DNA of 64,000 nt from Rhizomys pruinosus. Its lineage: Eukaryota; Chordata; Mammalia; Rodentia; Spalacidae. The translations under genes were made by a program, and so were the position numbers. The first letter of the stretch is position 1. Each line of letters starts with the position of its first letter. Positions 1 through 10,700 of this stretch are shown here, one piece after another. Under the pieces are notes generated by a model, which was given only the letters and a program-made list of their open reading frames with translations, searched no databases and was not told the DNA's origin. The stretch spans positions 1,590,576 to 1,654,575 of the forward strand of contig VZQC01007982.1 in NCBI GenBank assembly GCA_009823505.1, written 5' to 3'.

Positions 1-1866
1 AGGGTCACATCTCGCCAAGAGCACAGGAAGCAGAGAGAGCAACTGTAGACCACAAGGCTTGTTAAAACTCACTAAGCCTGCCCCCAACAACGCACTTCCT
101 CCAGCACGGCCACACCTTCTAAGACCTCCAAAAACAGTGCCACCAACTGGAGACAAACGTCTGAATACCTAGAACCTATGGGGGACACTCATTCAAACCA
201 CCACATTCCACTCCCTGGCCCCCATAGGCTCCTAACCACATAAAATGCAAAATGCATTCAGTCCAACCTTAAAAGTCCCCATAGTCTTTACCAGTTCCAA
301 TGCCATTCAAAAGTCCACAGTCCAAGTCTCCTCTGAGACTCAGGCCAATCTCCCAAACTGTAAGCTCCTGTAAAATCAAAAGACAAATTACATACTCCCA
401 ACATACAGTGGAACCGAATACACATTCCCATCCCAAAAGGGAGGAATAGAGGCATAGTGAGGAAACACTGGACCAAAACAAGACCGAAAACCAGCAAGGC
501 AAAAACCAAGTCCAGTAGCTCCACATGCAACTTCTGGGACTTGACTTCCAAAGGGCTTAAATGGCTCAGCTCTTCCAGCTTTGCTTGCAACATACATCTT
601 TTTCTTAGGCTGGTACCACTCCCTGTATGCAGTTCTCCTTGGCAAATATCTCACAGCTCTGGCATCTCGAATGTCTTCTTGGGGTCTCCGCTGCCAACCA
701 GGCTTCACTTCACAGCTTCATGCAATGGCCTATCAGGGCCTACTTTATGCAGGGACACCCCTGCTGGCTCTTGCCTGACCTTGGCAGCTCTCTGAAACCG
801 TGGAGGAAGAACTGATGACCCCCTTCACTCTTGCAAACTTCATCCTCTAAAGCCAACACCACGTGAATGAAACTGCCGAGTTGGGCTGCAATTTTGGGAT
901 TGGACCCTGGCTTTTTTCAACCACATTTGCAAACTTTCTCTGCCTGGACTTGCTGGAGGATTAGCTGGGTGTTGGTCTTGCCCTGAAGGTACTGATTCTT
1001 TTTTATTGGAAAAATCTCCAGGCCTCTCCTTAATCACTTTAGCCTCCTTATGAAAGGGAGCCTCTCCTTCACTAGCCTTGGCCCCACCTTAATATCTTCC
1101 TAGTGACTTTTCAAGATCCAAACTGTAGCATTCTTGCATTCCTTCTGCCCCATTTGCTCTTTTTCACTGTAGACACAATATTCACCAGTAAAAAGCCACA
1201 CCACCATTTCACATTAGGCTGTCTTGAAATATCCCGCCAAAGACATAGTCCATTGCTTTCATCCTTAGCATCGGCAAAGCATTTGGGCTGTGGGCAAACT
1301 GCTGCCAGACTATTAAATATCCAGTTGCTGCCTAGTCTTTATTTTCCCTTAACCACATCTTTGCAGCCATGCTTTCTCCAGGCCTCCACTAGAATGGCCC
1401 TTTAAGCTCTTGCTTACAGTAGTCAACAGCCTTCTAGCCCAAAGTTCCAAATCTTCCACATTTCTCCAAACATTCCAACATGGTCAGGTTCTTCACAGCC
1501 AACACCCCACTCCACGGTACCAAATTACTGTATAGTCCTTTCTGTTGCTGTGATAAAACCACAATGACCAAGGAACTTATAAAAGGAAGAGTTTTATTTG
1601 AGCTTACAATTGACGGTTGTCCAGGGAATTAGAGTCCATCATGGCGGGAGGCATGGCGGCTGGAGACTGGAGCAGCAAACCGAGGGTCACATCTCACCAA
1701 GAGCACAGGAAGCAGAGAGAGCAACTGTAGACCACAAGGCTTGTTAAAACTCACTAAGCCTGCCCCAACAAGCACTCCTCCAGCACGGCCACACTTCTAA
1801 GACCCCCAAAAACAGTGCCCCAACTGGAACAAACATCTGAATACCTAGAGCCATAGGGGACACACC
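1..1866. mobile_element. LTR-like rodent repeat with direct repeats at both ends (truncated)
   Basis: Positions 1 to about 205 recur at 1683 to about 1866 with more than 90% identity by eye, in the same orientation. The right copy starts near 1530 (TGTATAGTCCTTTCTGTTGC). Between them is about 1.3 kb without coding potential. This looks like a non-autonomous LTR-type element whose left repeat is cut by the window edge. I do not assign a family name. Confidence 0.5.
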
Positions 1867-2226
1867 ACAGCATGGGTATGATGGGGGTTCTCTAAGAAGG
1901 TTAATAAAATTGATGACCCCTATCCACATTCATCAAGGAAAAAGCGAAAGCATAAATTATCAACATTAAAAGAAGGTGAAGTCACAGACGCAACATATGT
2001 TAAAAGTATCACAGATACAATAAAAACCTTGTCAACAAATTGAAAAACTTGATGAAATTTACTGAAACAGGCATAAGAAGTAGAAAAATCTTAAGTAATC
2101 CCATATATATTATGTAGTTGAGTTGGGGATTGTTTTGTTTTCATTTTATGAGTGTTTTGCATGCACGTGTCAGTCCACCACCTACTCTAGGAATAGATGG
2201 TAGTTTAACATTTGAAAATCAGTGTA

Positions 2227-2450
2227 GGGGCTGGAGAGATAGCCTAGTGGTTAAGAGCACTGACTGCTCTTGCAGAGACGTGGGTTCGATCCCAGCACCC
2301 ACATGGCGGCTGAGAACCGTCTGTAACTCCAATTCCAGAGAAACTCCAGTTCCAAGGGAACCGACACCCTTTTCTGACCTACCGCGCCATTCCACGACAC
2401 GGGTGCACAACCTCATGCAGACAGTACATTCATACACATAAAAAAAAAAG
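2227..2450 (+). mobile_element. B2 SINE
   Basis: It starts GGGGCTGGAGAGATAGCC, contains the tRNA-like B box GGGTTCGATCC, and ends in a 3' A-rich tail after ATTCATACACAT. Confidence 0.9.
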
Positions 2451-2662
2451 TGGGTGGGGGGAAGGGAAAGGGATATAATCTGAACTGAATTGGAAAATGA
2501 TGTAGAATCACAAGCATCAATAAAAAAATAATAATAAAAAAATTAAAAGAAATCAGTGTAATTTGTCACATGAAGCAGGAGAAAATAAAAACCAGAGATT
2601 ATCTCTACAAGTGAAGAAAAGCACCAACAAAATTTGATCCCAGTATATATTGTATATGTTGT

Positions 2663-2665
2663 ATT

Positions 2666-2702
<37 letters not shown>
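2663..2702. repeat. (TA)n microsatellite
   Basis: An almost uninterrupted run of TA dinucleotides. Confidence 0.95.
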
Positions 2703-2707
<5 letters not shown>

Positions 2708-3186
2708 CAAACTAAGACTAAAACGAAACTCTGACTCTATCTATAAAGGACACTGTGAAAAACCTATAACCAGGACCAGTCCCCTAAGATTATACAGAAA
2801 AAAAAAAGCATGCTCTACTCAACTTTATATCATTTTATAGGTGGTGCAATAAGGCAGGAAAAAGAACAGCAGCATATAGATCAGAAAGGAAAGGAGTCAG
2901 TTTGTTTGCATTTGTCACTGACATGATTGCGTACACAGAAAAATACCTATGGAGGAAAAGGAAGAAAAAAAACCCATGAGTTCTACAAAATAATATTCTG
3001 TTATAAGTGAAGGATATGGAATACAAAAATAATTATATTAGTAATGAATAATTAGAAGATGGAAACAAAACATATTAGCTCAAAAAGTATCAAAAACCTC
3101 CTTAGTTATAAGTAATTAAGGAATACCTAATAAATTGAGAGAAATGCTTATGGATTGAAAGACTAAAAAATTGCTTAAAAGATTCT

Positions 3187-3262
3187 GCCAGATGTGGTGG
3201 TGCATGTCTGCAGGATACACTGAAGAGGTGGTGGCAGGAGGATCTTGGGTTCAAGACTAGCC
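3187..3262 (+). mobile_element. Degenerate B1 fragment
   Basis: It retains GTGGTGGTGCATG, GGCAGGAGGATC and TTCAAGACTAGCCTGGCC, typical of B1, with the middle altered. Confidence 0.55.
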
Positions 3263-3470
3263 TGGCCTTGAGAAATGGCTCAGTGGTTAAGAGCATGTAC
3301 TGCCCTTGCAGAGGACTCACATTTGGATCTTAGCACCTATATCCGTGATGGGTACAACTGCCTGAAACTCCAGCTCCAGGGCATCCAATGCCTCACGAAC
3401 ACCTGCACTCACATAATGCACATACCAATGCACAGAGACATGTAGATATACATAATTAAATATAAATATG
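3263..3470 (+). mobile_element. B2 SINE, diverged
   Basis: GAAATGGCTCAGTGGTTAAGAGC and a B2 body lacking the extra near-duplicated block. It abuts the B1 fragment. Confidence 0.75.
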
Positions 3471-3602
3471 TATGTACAATTTAAAGAAAAGATTCCCATT
3501 GTCTCCAAATGGGTCTTTAATGTAGTTGTTGTCAATAGTCTAGAAAATTTGTGTTTTGTTAATTGTCATTGTAGGAAAGTTGATTCTAAAAATTTATGTG
3601 GA

Positions 3603-3770
3603 GGGACTAGATAGATGGCTTAGCAGTAAAGAGCACTTACTGCTCTTACAGAGGACCTGGGTTCAGTTCCCAGCACCCACATGCAGATTACAGGGGACCC
3701 AATGCCCTCTTTTGGGCTCCTTGGGCACCAAGCCTGCATGTGGTGCACATTCATACATGCAGGCAAAACT
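3603..3770 (+). mobile_element. B2 SINE, short form
   Basis: B2 head and B box (GGGTTCAGTTCCCAGCACCC); the 3' body is shortened. Confidence 0.8.
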
Positions 3771-3778
3771 TTTTTTTA

Positions 3779-3975
3779 AATTTTACTTATTTTGTATGTG
3801 TGTGAATGTACTGTCTGCATGTAGGTTTGTGCACACATGTCCTGCAATGCTACGGAGGTCAGAAGAGGGTGTTGGATTCCCCTAGAACTGGAGTTAAGAC
3901 GGTTGTCAGCCTCTATGTGGGTCCTCTGCAAGAACAGTCAGCGCTCTTAACCTCTAGGCCATCTCTCCAGCCCCA
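3779..3975 (-). mobile_element. B2 SINE
   Basis: Reverse B2: it begins with the tail (GAATGTACTGTCTGCATG) and ends CCATCTCTCCAGCCCC. With the copy just before it, it makes a head-out inverted pair. Confidence 0.88.
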
Positions 3976-4283
3976 GGCAAAACTCTTACATATAAAACAA
4001 TTTAAAATAAAATTTGTGTGGAAACAGAAAGGATTTAGACTAGCCAAAATAATTTTGATAAAAGAAAATGCTGAGTCTTATACTATTTAATTTTAGAACT
4101 CTATAAACACCATAGCAAGGCAGTGCAGTACTGGCTTAAGGGCAGACAAATGAACTAAAAGAACAGAATGGGGTCCAAAAATAGACCCACATATATAGAT
4201 ATATATATGTCTATATATGTTTATATATGATCAATTGGGTTTTTTTAATGAGGGTGCCAAATTCAGTTTAAAAAGGGGGGGAG

Positions 4284-4540
4284 TCGGGCTGGAGAGATGG
4301 CCTAGCGGTTAAGAGCGCCGACCGCTCTTACAGAGGACCCGGGTTCGATCCCCAGCACCCACATGGTGGCCGAGAACCGTCTGAAGCTCCAATTCCAGGA
4401 GAACTCCAGTTCCAGGGGAATCCGAGACCCTCTTCTGACCTCCGCAGTGTTGCACGACACGGGTGCACAGACTTGCATGCAGACAGTACATTCATACACA
4501 TACAGAAATAAATAAAATTAATAAAAAAAAATTTAAAAAA
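4284..4540 (+). mobile_element. B2 SINE, near full length
   Basis: Well-preserved copy with GAGATGGCCTAGCGGTTAAG, the extra AACTCCAGTTCCAGGGG block, and an AT-rich tail. Confidence 0.93.
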
Positions 4541-4554
4541 GGGGGGGTCAATAA

Positions 4555-4781
4555 ACAGTGCAACTAGGTGACTCAGCCGTACTCTTACTGTTTATATGAA
4601 AATAAGATATATTAAACATCTAAATATAAAACAGTGCAACTACGTGACTCAGCCGTACTCTTACTGTCATATGAAAATAAGATATATTAAACATCTAAAT
4701 ATAAAACAGTGCAACTAGGTGACTCAGCCATACTCTTACTGTTTATATGAAAATAAGATATATTAAACATCTAAATATAAA
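4555..4781. repeat. Tandem repeat, three copies of about 76 bp
   Basis: Copies start at 4555, 4631 and 4706, each with ACAGTGCAACTA at the left and CATCTAAATATAAA at the right. The middle copy lacks one base and the three differ at only a few positions. A partial fourth start (ACAGT) follows at 4782. Confidence 0.95.
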
Positions 4782-4811
4782 ACAGTCACAAGAAGGAAGC
4801 TTTTAATATTG

Positions 4812-4985
4812 TATTTACTATTTTTACTTTATGTGTGTGTGTTGCCTGCATGTATGTAAGTGTACCCATGTCATGCTTTGCCCACAGAGGCCAGAAGAGG
4901 GTGCCATATGGGTGCTGGAACCAAACCCAGGACTTCTATAAGAGCATTCAGTGTGCTCTTAACTGCTGAGCTATCTCTATCCCCA
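4812..4985 (-). mobile_element. B2 SINE, diverged
   Basis: Reverse B2 with GCCAGAAGAGGGTG, GGGTGCTGGAACCAAACCC and CTCTTAACTGCTGAGC. Confidence 0.8.
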
Positions 4986-5029
4986 AGGAGATTATTTTAT
5001 TGTATTTTTTTTTTAATGTTTCTAAAATT

Positions 5030-5248
5030 ATTATTATTTTTATGTGGTATGAATGTACTGTCTGAATGTAGGTGGTGCAATCCGTGTCGGGAGCAAGCCG
5101 AGCAGATGTCAGAAGAGGGTGTTGGAATGCCCCTGGGACTGGATCAAAGAACGGTCCTCAGCTGCCATGGGGGTGCTGGGATAACCCGGGTCCTCTGCAA
5201 AGAGCAAATTGGGTGCTCCTAAACACTAGGCCATCGCATACCAGCCCT
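5030..5248 (-). mobile_element. B2 SINE
   Basis: Reverse B2, GAATGTACTGTCTGAATG to the altered head ACACTAGGCCATCGCATACC. It lies in tandem with the preceding copy. Confidence 0.8.
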
Positions 5249-5383
5249 GGAGTATAAATCGTGACCGAGTCTTAGAAATAGGAAAAGATTTCTTAGATGA
5301 CACAGTAAGCATCAATTATAAAAGAAAAAAATTGATAATTGGGCTCAGAATGAAAACGGTTACTCAGAAATGAATTTTTGTTT

Positions 5384-5568
5384 TTTTATTTTTTTTTTTT
5401 TTTTTTTTTTTTTTGGTCTTTGTCGAGACAAAGGGTCTCCCTGTACCCCAACCAGCATATGTCCTGGAACTCACTCCTGTAGACCAGGCTGGGCTTGAAC
5501 TCAACAAAGATCCGCCTGACTCTGCCTCCCAAGTGCTAGGATGAAAGGCCCATGCCACCACGCCCAAA
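5384..5568 (-). mobile_element. B1 SINE
   Basis: Poly(T), then GACAAAGGGTCTCCCTGT, GACCAGGCTGGGCTTGAACTC, and the terminal ACCACGCCC. Confidence 0.9.
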
Positions 5569-5608
5569 AATGGAATTTATTTAAAAATATATGTGCAAAA
5601 AAAAAAAA

Positions 5609-5785
5609 AGCCGGGTGTGTGTGGCACACGCCTTGTAATCCCTAGCACTGGGGCGGCAGAGGCCAGGCAGATCTTAGTGAGTTCAAGGCCAGCCTGGGCT
5701 ACAGAGATGCGTTTCCAGACAGCTGGATGCTACAAGGAGATCCGGTCTCAAAAAAGACCAAAAAATAAAAAATAAAAATAAAAGA
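5609..5785 (+). mobile_element. B1 SINE
   Basis: GCCGGGTGTGTGTGGCACAC through CTCAAAAAAGACC and an A-rich tail. Confidence 0.88.
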
Positions 5786-5989
5786 AACATAAATAGATGT
5801 GGAAGCTGCAGACTAAGCAATATTTTCAATGGATAGATCTTATAGGATTGAAACCAGGAAGGTGGTTATCTTTTATGTTCTTCCTAACTTTTGCTTAGAA
5901 AAATAATTCTGGAATATTGTTTAATTTTGACCTCTAAAAGGCAATTAATTGGGATTTGCAGATACTAGTGTGATCATTATCTGAAATTG

Positions 5990-6076
5990 TAAAGGCACTC
6001 AGGAAGTTGAGGCAAGAGATAAGTTCAAAGCCATCCTGAACTACACAGTGAAAACCTTGTCTCGGAAAGGAGAGGA
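5990..6076 (+). mobile_element. B1-like fragment
   Basis: Only the right half remains: GGAAGTTGAGGCAAGAG, AGTTCAAAGCCATCC, ACCTTGTCTCGG. Confidence 0.5.
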
Positions 6077-6255
6077 AATGGGAGGGGAGAGGAGAAGTTA
6101 GCATATTCTTTTGTGTAAATGTAATGTTCTTGCTGATATTTGGTAACTAGATTTATGTAACACCTGAGCAAAAACAGCAGCTAGTAAGTGAAAAATTACA
6201 GAAGTTATTTTTAAAGTATACTAGCCTGCTAATTTGCTTTTGTTTTTCTTCTCAG

Positions 6256-6310
6256 TTTCAACTGCTAGCCTCAGCTCTATTCAAATCTGGCTCAGATTTT
6301 ACAGCTCTAG
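6256..6310 (+). CDS. Mkln1: Muskelin, penultimate coding exon (partial gene)
   Basis: The 55-nt exon encodes 18 residues, FQLLASALFKSGSDFTAL, plus the first base of a split glycine codon. It lies between a pyrimidine tract ending in CAG and a GTAAGT donor. The split codon (G + GC) is completed by the exon at 33676, which gives one continuous frame. The residues match the conserved C-terminal region of muskelin as I remember it. Muskelin has an N-terminal discoidin-like domain, LisH and CTLH motifs, kelch repeats and a C-terminal region; only that last region is in this window. It is a subunit of the CTLH E3 ubiquitin ligase, the mammalian GID complex. Earlier exons must lie to the left of the window. 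Confidence 0.93.
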
Positions 6311-6427
6311 GTAAGTATGCCAGTATAGTTTATCTGGTTTGTTGCTCTAGCTTTTGGAAGGTTGGATTTTTGTGTTCTTTTATGAAACATTAGGGGAGAT
6401 TTCCATACAATTAGTGCATGCCATTTC

Positions 6428-6597
6428 TCTTTTGTTTTTTTTTTTTTTTTTTTTTTTTTTTGTCTTTTCGAGAACAGGTCTCCTGTGGGCCCCAGCTGTC
6501 CTGGAACTCACACTGAGACCAGGCTGGCCCTTGAAATCACAAATATCCCGCCTGCCTCTGCCCCAAGTGCTAGGATAAGCATGCCCAGCCCGCCTGC
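6428..6597 (-). mobile_element. B1 SINE
   Basis: Poly(T) and a B1 body with GTCTCCTGTGGGCCCCAGC. It lies about 120 bases after the muskelin exon donor and is followed by a second T run (6599-6621). Confidence 0.88.
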
Positions 6598-6776
6598 TTT
6601 TTTTTTTTTTTTTTTTTTTTTGTCAATGCATGCCCATTCTAAGAACCTGCGAGAAGGTTTGCTTCCTAAGCATCATTCCATCCAATTCATGGATCAAGTT
6701 TGGCAGATCACTTTTTTATATCCCTTGTTCAAGGCAGGGATGTGCATTAGACGCATTGTCAAAATAAATTCGTTGT

Positions 6777-6956
6777 TTTTTTTTTTTTGGTTTTTTTTTT
6801 TTTTTTTTTTGTCTTTCCAGACGGGTCTCCCTGTTGCTCCAGCTGTCCTGGCCGATGGTTCTTGTTAGACCAGGTGGCCTTGAACTCAACAAAGTCCCCC
6901 TGCCTCTGCTTCTCACGTTGCTGGGGATTAAAGGCAGTGTTGCTACCCACACCTGG

Positions 6957-6958
<2 letters not shown>
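6777..6958 (-). mobile_element. B1 SINE
   Basis: Reverse B1 ending GCTACCCACACCTGGCT. A T run of about 35 bases follows, the tail of a further truncated copy. Confidence 0.85.
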
Positions 6959-6996
<38 letters not shown>

Positions 6997-7039
6997 TCTT
7001 TGTGGTAGCAGGGACGTGGCTGTACCTGTTCTAGGCAGA

Positions 7040-7255
7040 GACGCTCCACATGGGGAGATGGTCTCATACTTAAGAGCACTGGCTTCTGTTAAGCGGGACC
7101 CAGGTTCAGTTTCCAGCAACCCAACATGGCGCAGCTAACAACATCTTCAGCTCCGTTCCAGGGAATACCATGCCCTCTTCTGACTTTCGGAGGCATGCTT
7201 CAGACACAGTGCACTTACATACATTCAGGCGTGTATCAATATATTAAAAAGTAAA
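7040..7255 (+). mobile_element. B2 SINE, diverged
   Basis: GGGGAGATGGTCTCATACTTAAG head, GACCCAGGTTCAGTTTCC box, and CATACATTCAGG near the tail. Confidence 0.7.
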
Positions 7256-7257
7256 AA

Positions 7258-7340
7258 TAGCTGGGTGTGGTGGCCTGTAACTCGCTATGTAGACCAGACT
7301 GTCCTTGAACTCACAGAGATCTGTCTCTGCCTCCTGAGTA
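7258..7340. mobile_element. Rearranged B1 remnant
   Basis: It starts as forward B1 (GCTGGGTGTGGTGGCC) and switches to reverse B1 (TATGTAGACCAGACTGTCC ... TCTGCCTCCTGAG). Confidence 0.55.
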
Positions 7341-7344
7341 TATA

Positions 7345-7650
7345 CCCTAAGGACCTTATATCATACCACAGAGATAAATATACATCCTTTTCATTGCTGC
7401 TCTATTCAGAGCCTATCTGTTATTCAGTAGGTGACTACATAACGAAAATGTAGTAAACACAATGATATTTTATTCAGCCATAGAGAAAAATGAAATAGTA
7501 AAATCTTAAGAAAATGGATGACCTGGAAAATATATAAAGTGAGGTAACCCAGGCCCAGAGAGCCAAATGCTGCATTTACTATATACAGATCCTGGCTTTT
7601 AGTTTTTATATATCTATGGAGGAGTGAGTGTGAACAGAGACCAGAAAACT
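7345..7650 (+). mobile_element. LINE-1 3'-end fragment
   Basis: Pieces match the end of L1 ORF2: TATACCCTAAGGACC, CATTGCTGCTCTATTCA, TTTATTCAGCCATAGAG, AAAATGGATGACCTGG. Stops and indels make it non-coding. Confidence 0.75.
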
Positions 7651-8034
7651 AAAAAGTAGCCATGCAAGGGGGGAAGAAGGAGGCTTAAAGAGGGTGGTGG
7701 AGAGAGTAATAAACACATGTGATGGAAAAGTAGAAGGGGCAGTGCTGAGGGTAGAGATGTCCAAGCCTGGAGGCAGGCCTGGAGATGAAAAGAGAAGTGA
7801 GTAGGCAGGCAGCCACGTGGAGAATTTTATTCTCTCCTTGGCTTATGAAATGTAATTACGCATGAACCAACTCCATTGATGCTAGTGCTGTTAGGATTTG
7901 CTTATGATCAGTAGTTCTGAAATCTTCCTGTATACAGAAATAGACCATGGTCTTTTCCTTTTTTGTTTTTTTTTTTTTTTTTTTTTAATAAGTCCTGGGT
8001 AGTGTTAGTCTAATTTCTCCATTGGTTGTTGTTC

Positions 8035-8440
8035 TTGTTTGCCTTCAATTGTTGTGACAAAACACTCTGACCAAAACCAAATTGGAGAGGAAAGGGTTTA
8101 TTTGGATCACATCTCCCTGGTCACAGTTTGTCACTTAGGGAGCCCAAGGTAGAAAGAAATTCAGAGCAGGAACCTAGAATTAGGGAGCTGAAGCACAGGC
8201 CACGAAGGAACCCTGCTTGCTGACTCGCTCCCTTGGCCTGTGCTCATCCTGCTTTCTTACACAGTACACAACAACCTACCCCCAGGGGAGGCACCACCCA
8301 CAGTGAGCTGGGCCCTCCCACATCACTCACCAATCAAGAAAATACCCAATAGACATGGCCACAGGCCAGTCCAATGGAGGAAGTTCCCCAATTGAGGCTC
8401 CCTCAACCCAGGTGTCCTATCCAGCACAGTTGAATAATTT
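8035..8440 (+). mobile_element. Rodent interspersed repeat (family not assigned)
   Basis: It starts TTGTGACAAAACACTCTGACC ... GGGTTTATTTGG and ends TTGAGGCTCCCTCAACCC. The same family occurs at 59430-59820 and in part at 26567-26612. It has no coding potential. Confidence 0.6.
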
Positions 8441-8764
8441 CTCATAAAAAAGAAGACAACAAACTATATATAATTCCGTTGCTTTTCCCCTCAGGATGGA
8501 AAAGAATAGCAGTTTTCCTTGGGATCTTGCTCTCCCTTTTCCATAGCAAGTAATTGAGGTTTCTCTGATGATTAAGGCAACTCTGGTCCTCATTTCTAAC
8601 TCCAGAATATGCTGGATTCCACAAGCTATATTGGGCCCCTATAAAATAATTTCCGTGAGTGTGTCTTTAGTCTACAGAGAAATGGCAACCCCCCGTGATG
8701 ATGGGTTGAAAACCTATGTATAAACACTGTTGGAAATCTCATGCCCTTTTGAATTTTATCCTTT

Positions 8765-8922
8765 TTTTTCCCCCAGTCTTTTTGAGACAGGGTCTCCCTG
8801 TAGCCCCAGCTGGCTTGGAATTTACTCTGTAGACCAGGCTGGCATTGAATTCACAAAGATCTGCCTGCCTCTGCCTCCCGAGTACTGGGATTAAAGGTGC
8901 GCACCACCACGCACAGCTTAAA
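8765..8922 (-). mobile_element. B1 SINE
   Basis: GTCTTTTTGAGACAGGGTCTC through CACCACCACGCACAGCT. The left flank GAATTTTATCCTTT (8751) recurs at 10111. Confidence 0.92.
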
Positions 8923-8929
8923 GATGATT

Positions 8930-9005
8930 CTTAGCCACCATATGGGTGCTGGGAATCGAACCCGGTCCTCTGCAAGAGCAATCGGCGCTCATAACCGCTG
9001 AGCCA
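8930..9005 (-). mobile_element. B2 SINE head fragment
   Basis: Only the promoter half: ATGGGTGCTGGGAATCGAACC ... ATAACCGCTGAGCC. Confidence 0.75.
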
Positions 9006-9011
9006 GAATTT

Positions 9012-9052
9012 TATATATATTTTATATATATATATAATTTATATATATATAT
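9012..9052. repeat. (TA)n-rich run
   Basis: Imperfect TA repeats directly after the 16-base direct repeat at 8999-9014. Confidence 0.85.
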
Positions 9053-9356
9053 AATAAGATTATGTTACTAATCAAATCTAGACCCATGTCCCCCTCCCTA
9101 CCCCCCTCACACCCCATCAGAGCTCATGCCTTCTGCCAAACATGTTTTTCATCTTTTTCTCAGTCTTTCGCAAAATTTCGATGTGGAAGTTGACTGTTTT
9201 GAGCAGAAGTTCACCGTTTCAGTCAATTCTTTGACGCAGTCTTTTCTGATGTTGTTGTTGTTGTTGTTGTTTCCAATATGCATCACTCCCAACTACTTGG
9301 ACAAAAGCTCAAGCAGCCCTGCACAAGAAATACTTACAACTAGGTAATTGGTGCTA

Positions 9357-9745
9357 GCATCCACAGATGAGGGATACCATTTGTCGTTTGTTTCCCTGGG
9401 ACTGTGTTACTTCACGTAACATATCTTCTAGTTCCATCCATTTACCTCCAAAGTTCATGTCATCTTTTTTTTTTTTTACCTTCAGAGAAAGTTTAAGACA
9501 TGTCATTTTTCTTTACTGCTACATAGAACTCCATTGTATAGATGTACCACATTTTCTCTATCCACTCGTCAGTTGAGGGGGACTTGGGTTGGTTCCAGCT
9601 TTTTGCTATTGTGAACAGAGCTGCAATAAACATAGCTGTGCATGTATCTTTGCAGTAAGTTGTGTCTTGTGGGTATATACCCAGGAGTGGTATGACTGGG
9701 TCAAATGGAAGGCTCATTTTGAGTCTTCTAAGGGTTCTCCACACT
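9357..9745 (-). pseudogene. LINE-1 ORF2 C-terminal fragment
   Basis: The minus strand translates to a run that includes DPVIPLLGIYPQDT, MFIAALFTIAKSWNQPK and DEWIEKMWYIYTMEFY, the characteristic C-terminal region of L1 ORF2 protein. The reverse transcriptase and endonuclease parts are absent, so it is a dead 5'-truncated copy. Confidence 0.9.
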
Positions 9746-9829
9746 GCTTGCCCTTCCCCATCGGTGAGTGCCAGAATTTTTTGATAAAATTTTTTTTTAA
9801 GAAGGCGGACATGGGTGGCACCGAGCCCG

Positions 9830-10102
9830 TTTTTTTTTTTTTATTAATTTGGTTTAGTTTATTCTGTATGTGTATCAATGTACGGGGGGGAGTCACATAA
9901 TAGTCCTGTGCACACCGTTTGTGCAAGGCCGCAGTAGTCAGATATAAGGGATGCTCAGGATTCCCCTTGAACTGGAGTTCTCCTGGAACTTATACAGGGG
10001 CTTCAGACGGTTCTCAGCCGCCATGTGGGTGCTGGGGATTGAACCCGGGTCCTCTGTAAGAGCGATCGGCGCTCTTAACCACTAGGCCATCTCTCCAGCC
10101 CA
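9830..10102 (-). mobile_element. B2 SINE
   Basis: Reverse B2 ending CTAGGCCATCTCTCCAGCCC. It carries the duplicated GGAGTTCTCCTGGAACT block and several disruptions near its tail. Confidence 0.88.
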
Positions 10103-10588
10103 GTGAGCCAGAATTTTATCCTTTGAACCCTGACTCAATTTGAAAGATTTGTGCCTTAATATGTATGGAAACCATAGCCCAGGGTCATTATTTTTATTTA
10201 TTGATGGACAGCACTAAAATGTCTTTGGCTAATTTTTTAGCCATTAAAATAAGAATTTCTTGGCAGTGGTTAAAAAGGTAGGGATGGTGTCAGCAAATAT
10301 TTCACCATTTAGCTTAATTTCTTATTTTTTGTCTCTGTGCTGTTCCCTCCCAGACATTCTTTTGTCAAAAACAGTTTGTTTTACTTGGATTCTAGACAAA
10401 CCTCAGATACACAGAACAATCCAAACATAGCACAAATACAAAAGGGAAAATTGCCTTGAAGCTTTGTTTCTTACCTTGTCTGAAGGAAGTCAGTATATTT
10501 TAGTTGTTAGCAAATTAAATTGTAGCATAGTGTCATGAGTCAGAATCGAGGTTCAGACACCAGCTCTACTACTGGCTAATTAAAAGTG

Positions 10589-10650
10589 ACTCTGGGCTAG
10601 AAATACAGCTCAGTAGTAGGATGAGGGTGTAGTATGAGCAAGGTACTTAA
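10589..10650 (+). mobile_element. ID-like SINE remnant
   Basis: GGGCTAGAAATACAGCTCAGTAGTAGG resembles the tRNA-derived head of ID/B4 elements. Confidence 0.45.
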
Positions 10651-10700
10651 CCTTCTTAATTAGTAGGGTTTTTTTAGTTTTTAAAAATTTATATTTTTAA

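Larger units (their letters stand above)
1..6255 (+). other. Mkln1: Mkln1 intron (3' part), upstream of penultimate exon
   Basis: No coding exon of muskelin or any other gene was recognised here. The stretch holds an LTR-like repeat with direct repeats at its ends, many B2 and B1 copies, a (TA)n run and a three-copy tandem repeat, each listed separately. It ends in a pyrimidine-rich tract and an AG at 6254-6255, the acceptor of the exon that follows. It is assigned to an intron because the exon at 6256 begins in the middle of the muskelin reading frame. Confidence 0.8.

Noticed and set aside
457..795. 112-codon open frame on the plus strand
   Set aside because: It lies inside the LTR-like repeat; other frames are equally open and no domain is recognisable.
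2227..2290. tRNA-like A and B boxes
   Set aside because: They are the internal promoter of a B2 SINE, not a functional tRNA gene; the same holds for the other B2 and ID copies.
4860..5222. 120-codon open frame
   Set aside because: It spans two reverse B2 copies; frames of this kind recur wherever B2 is found.
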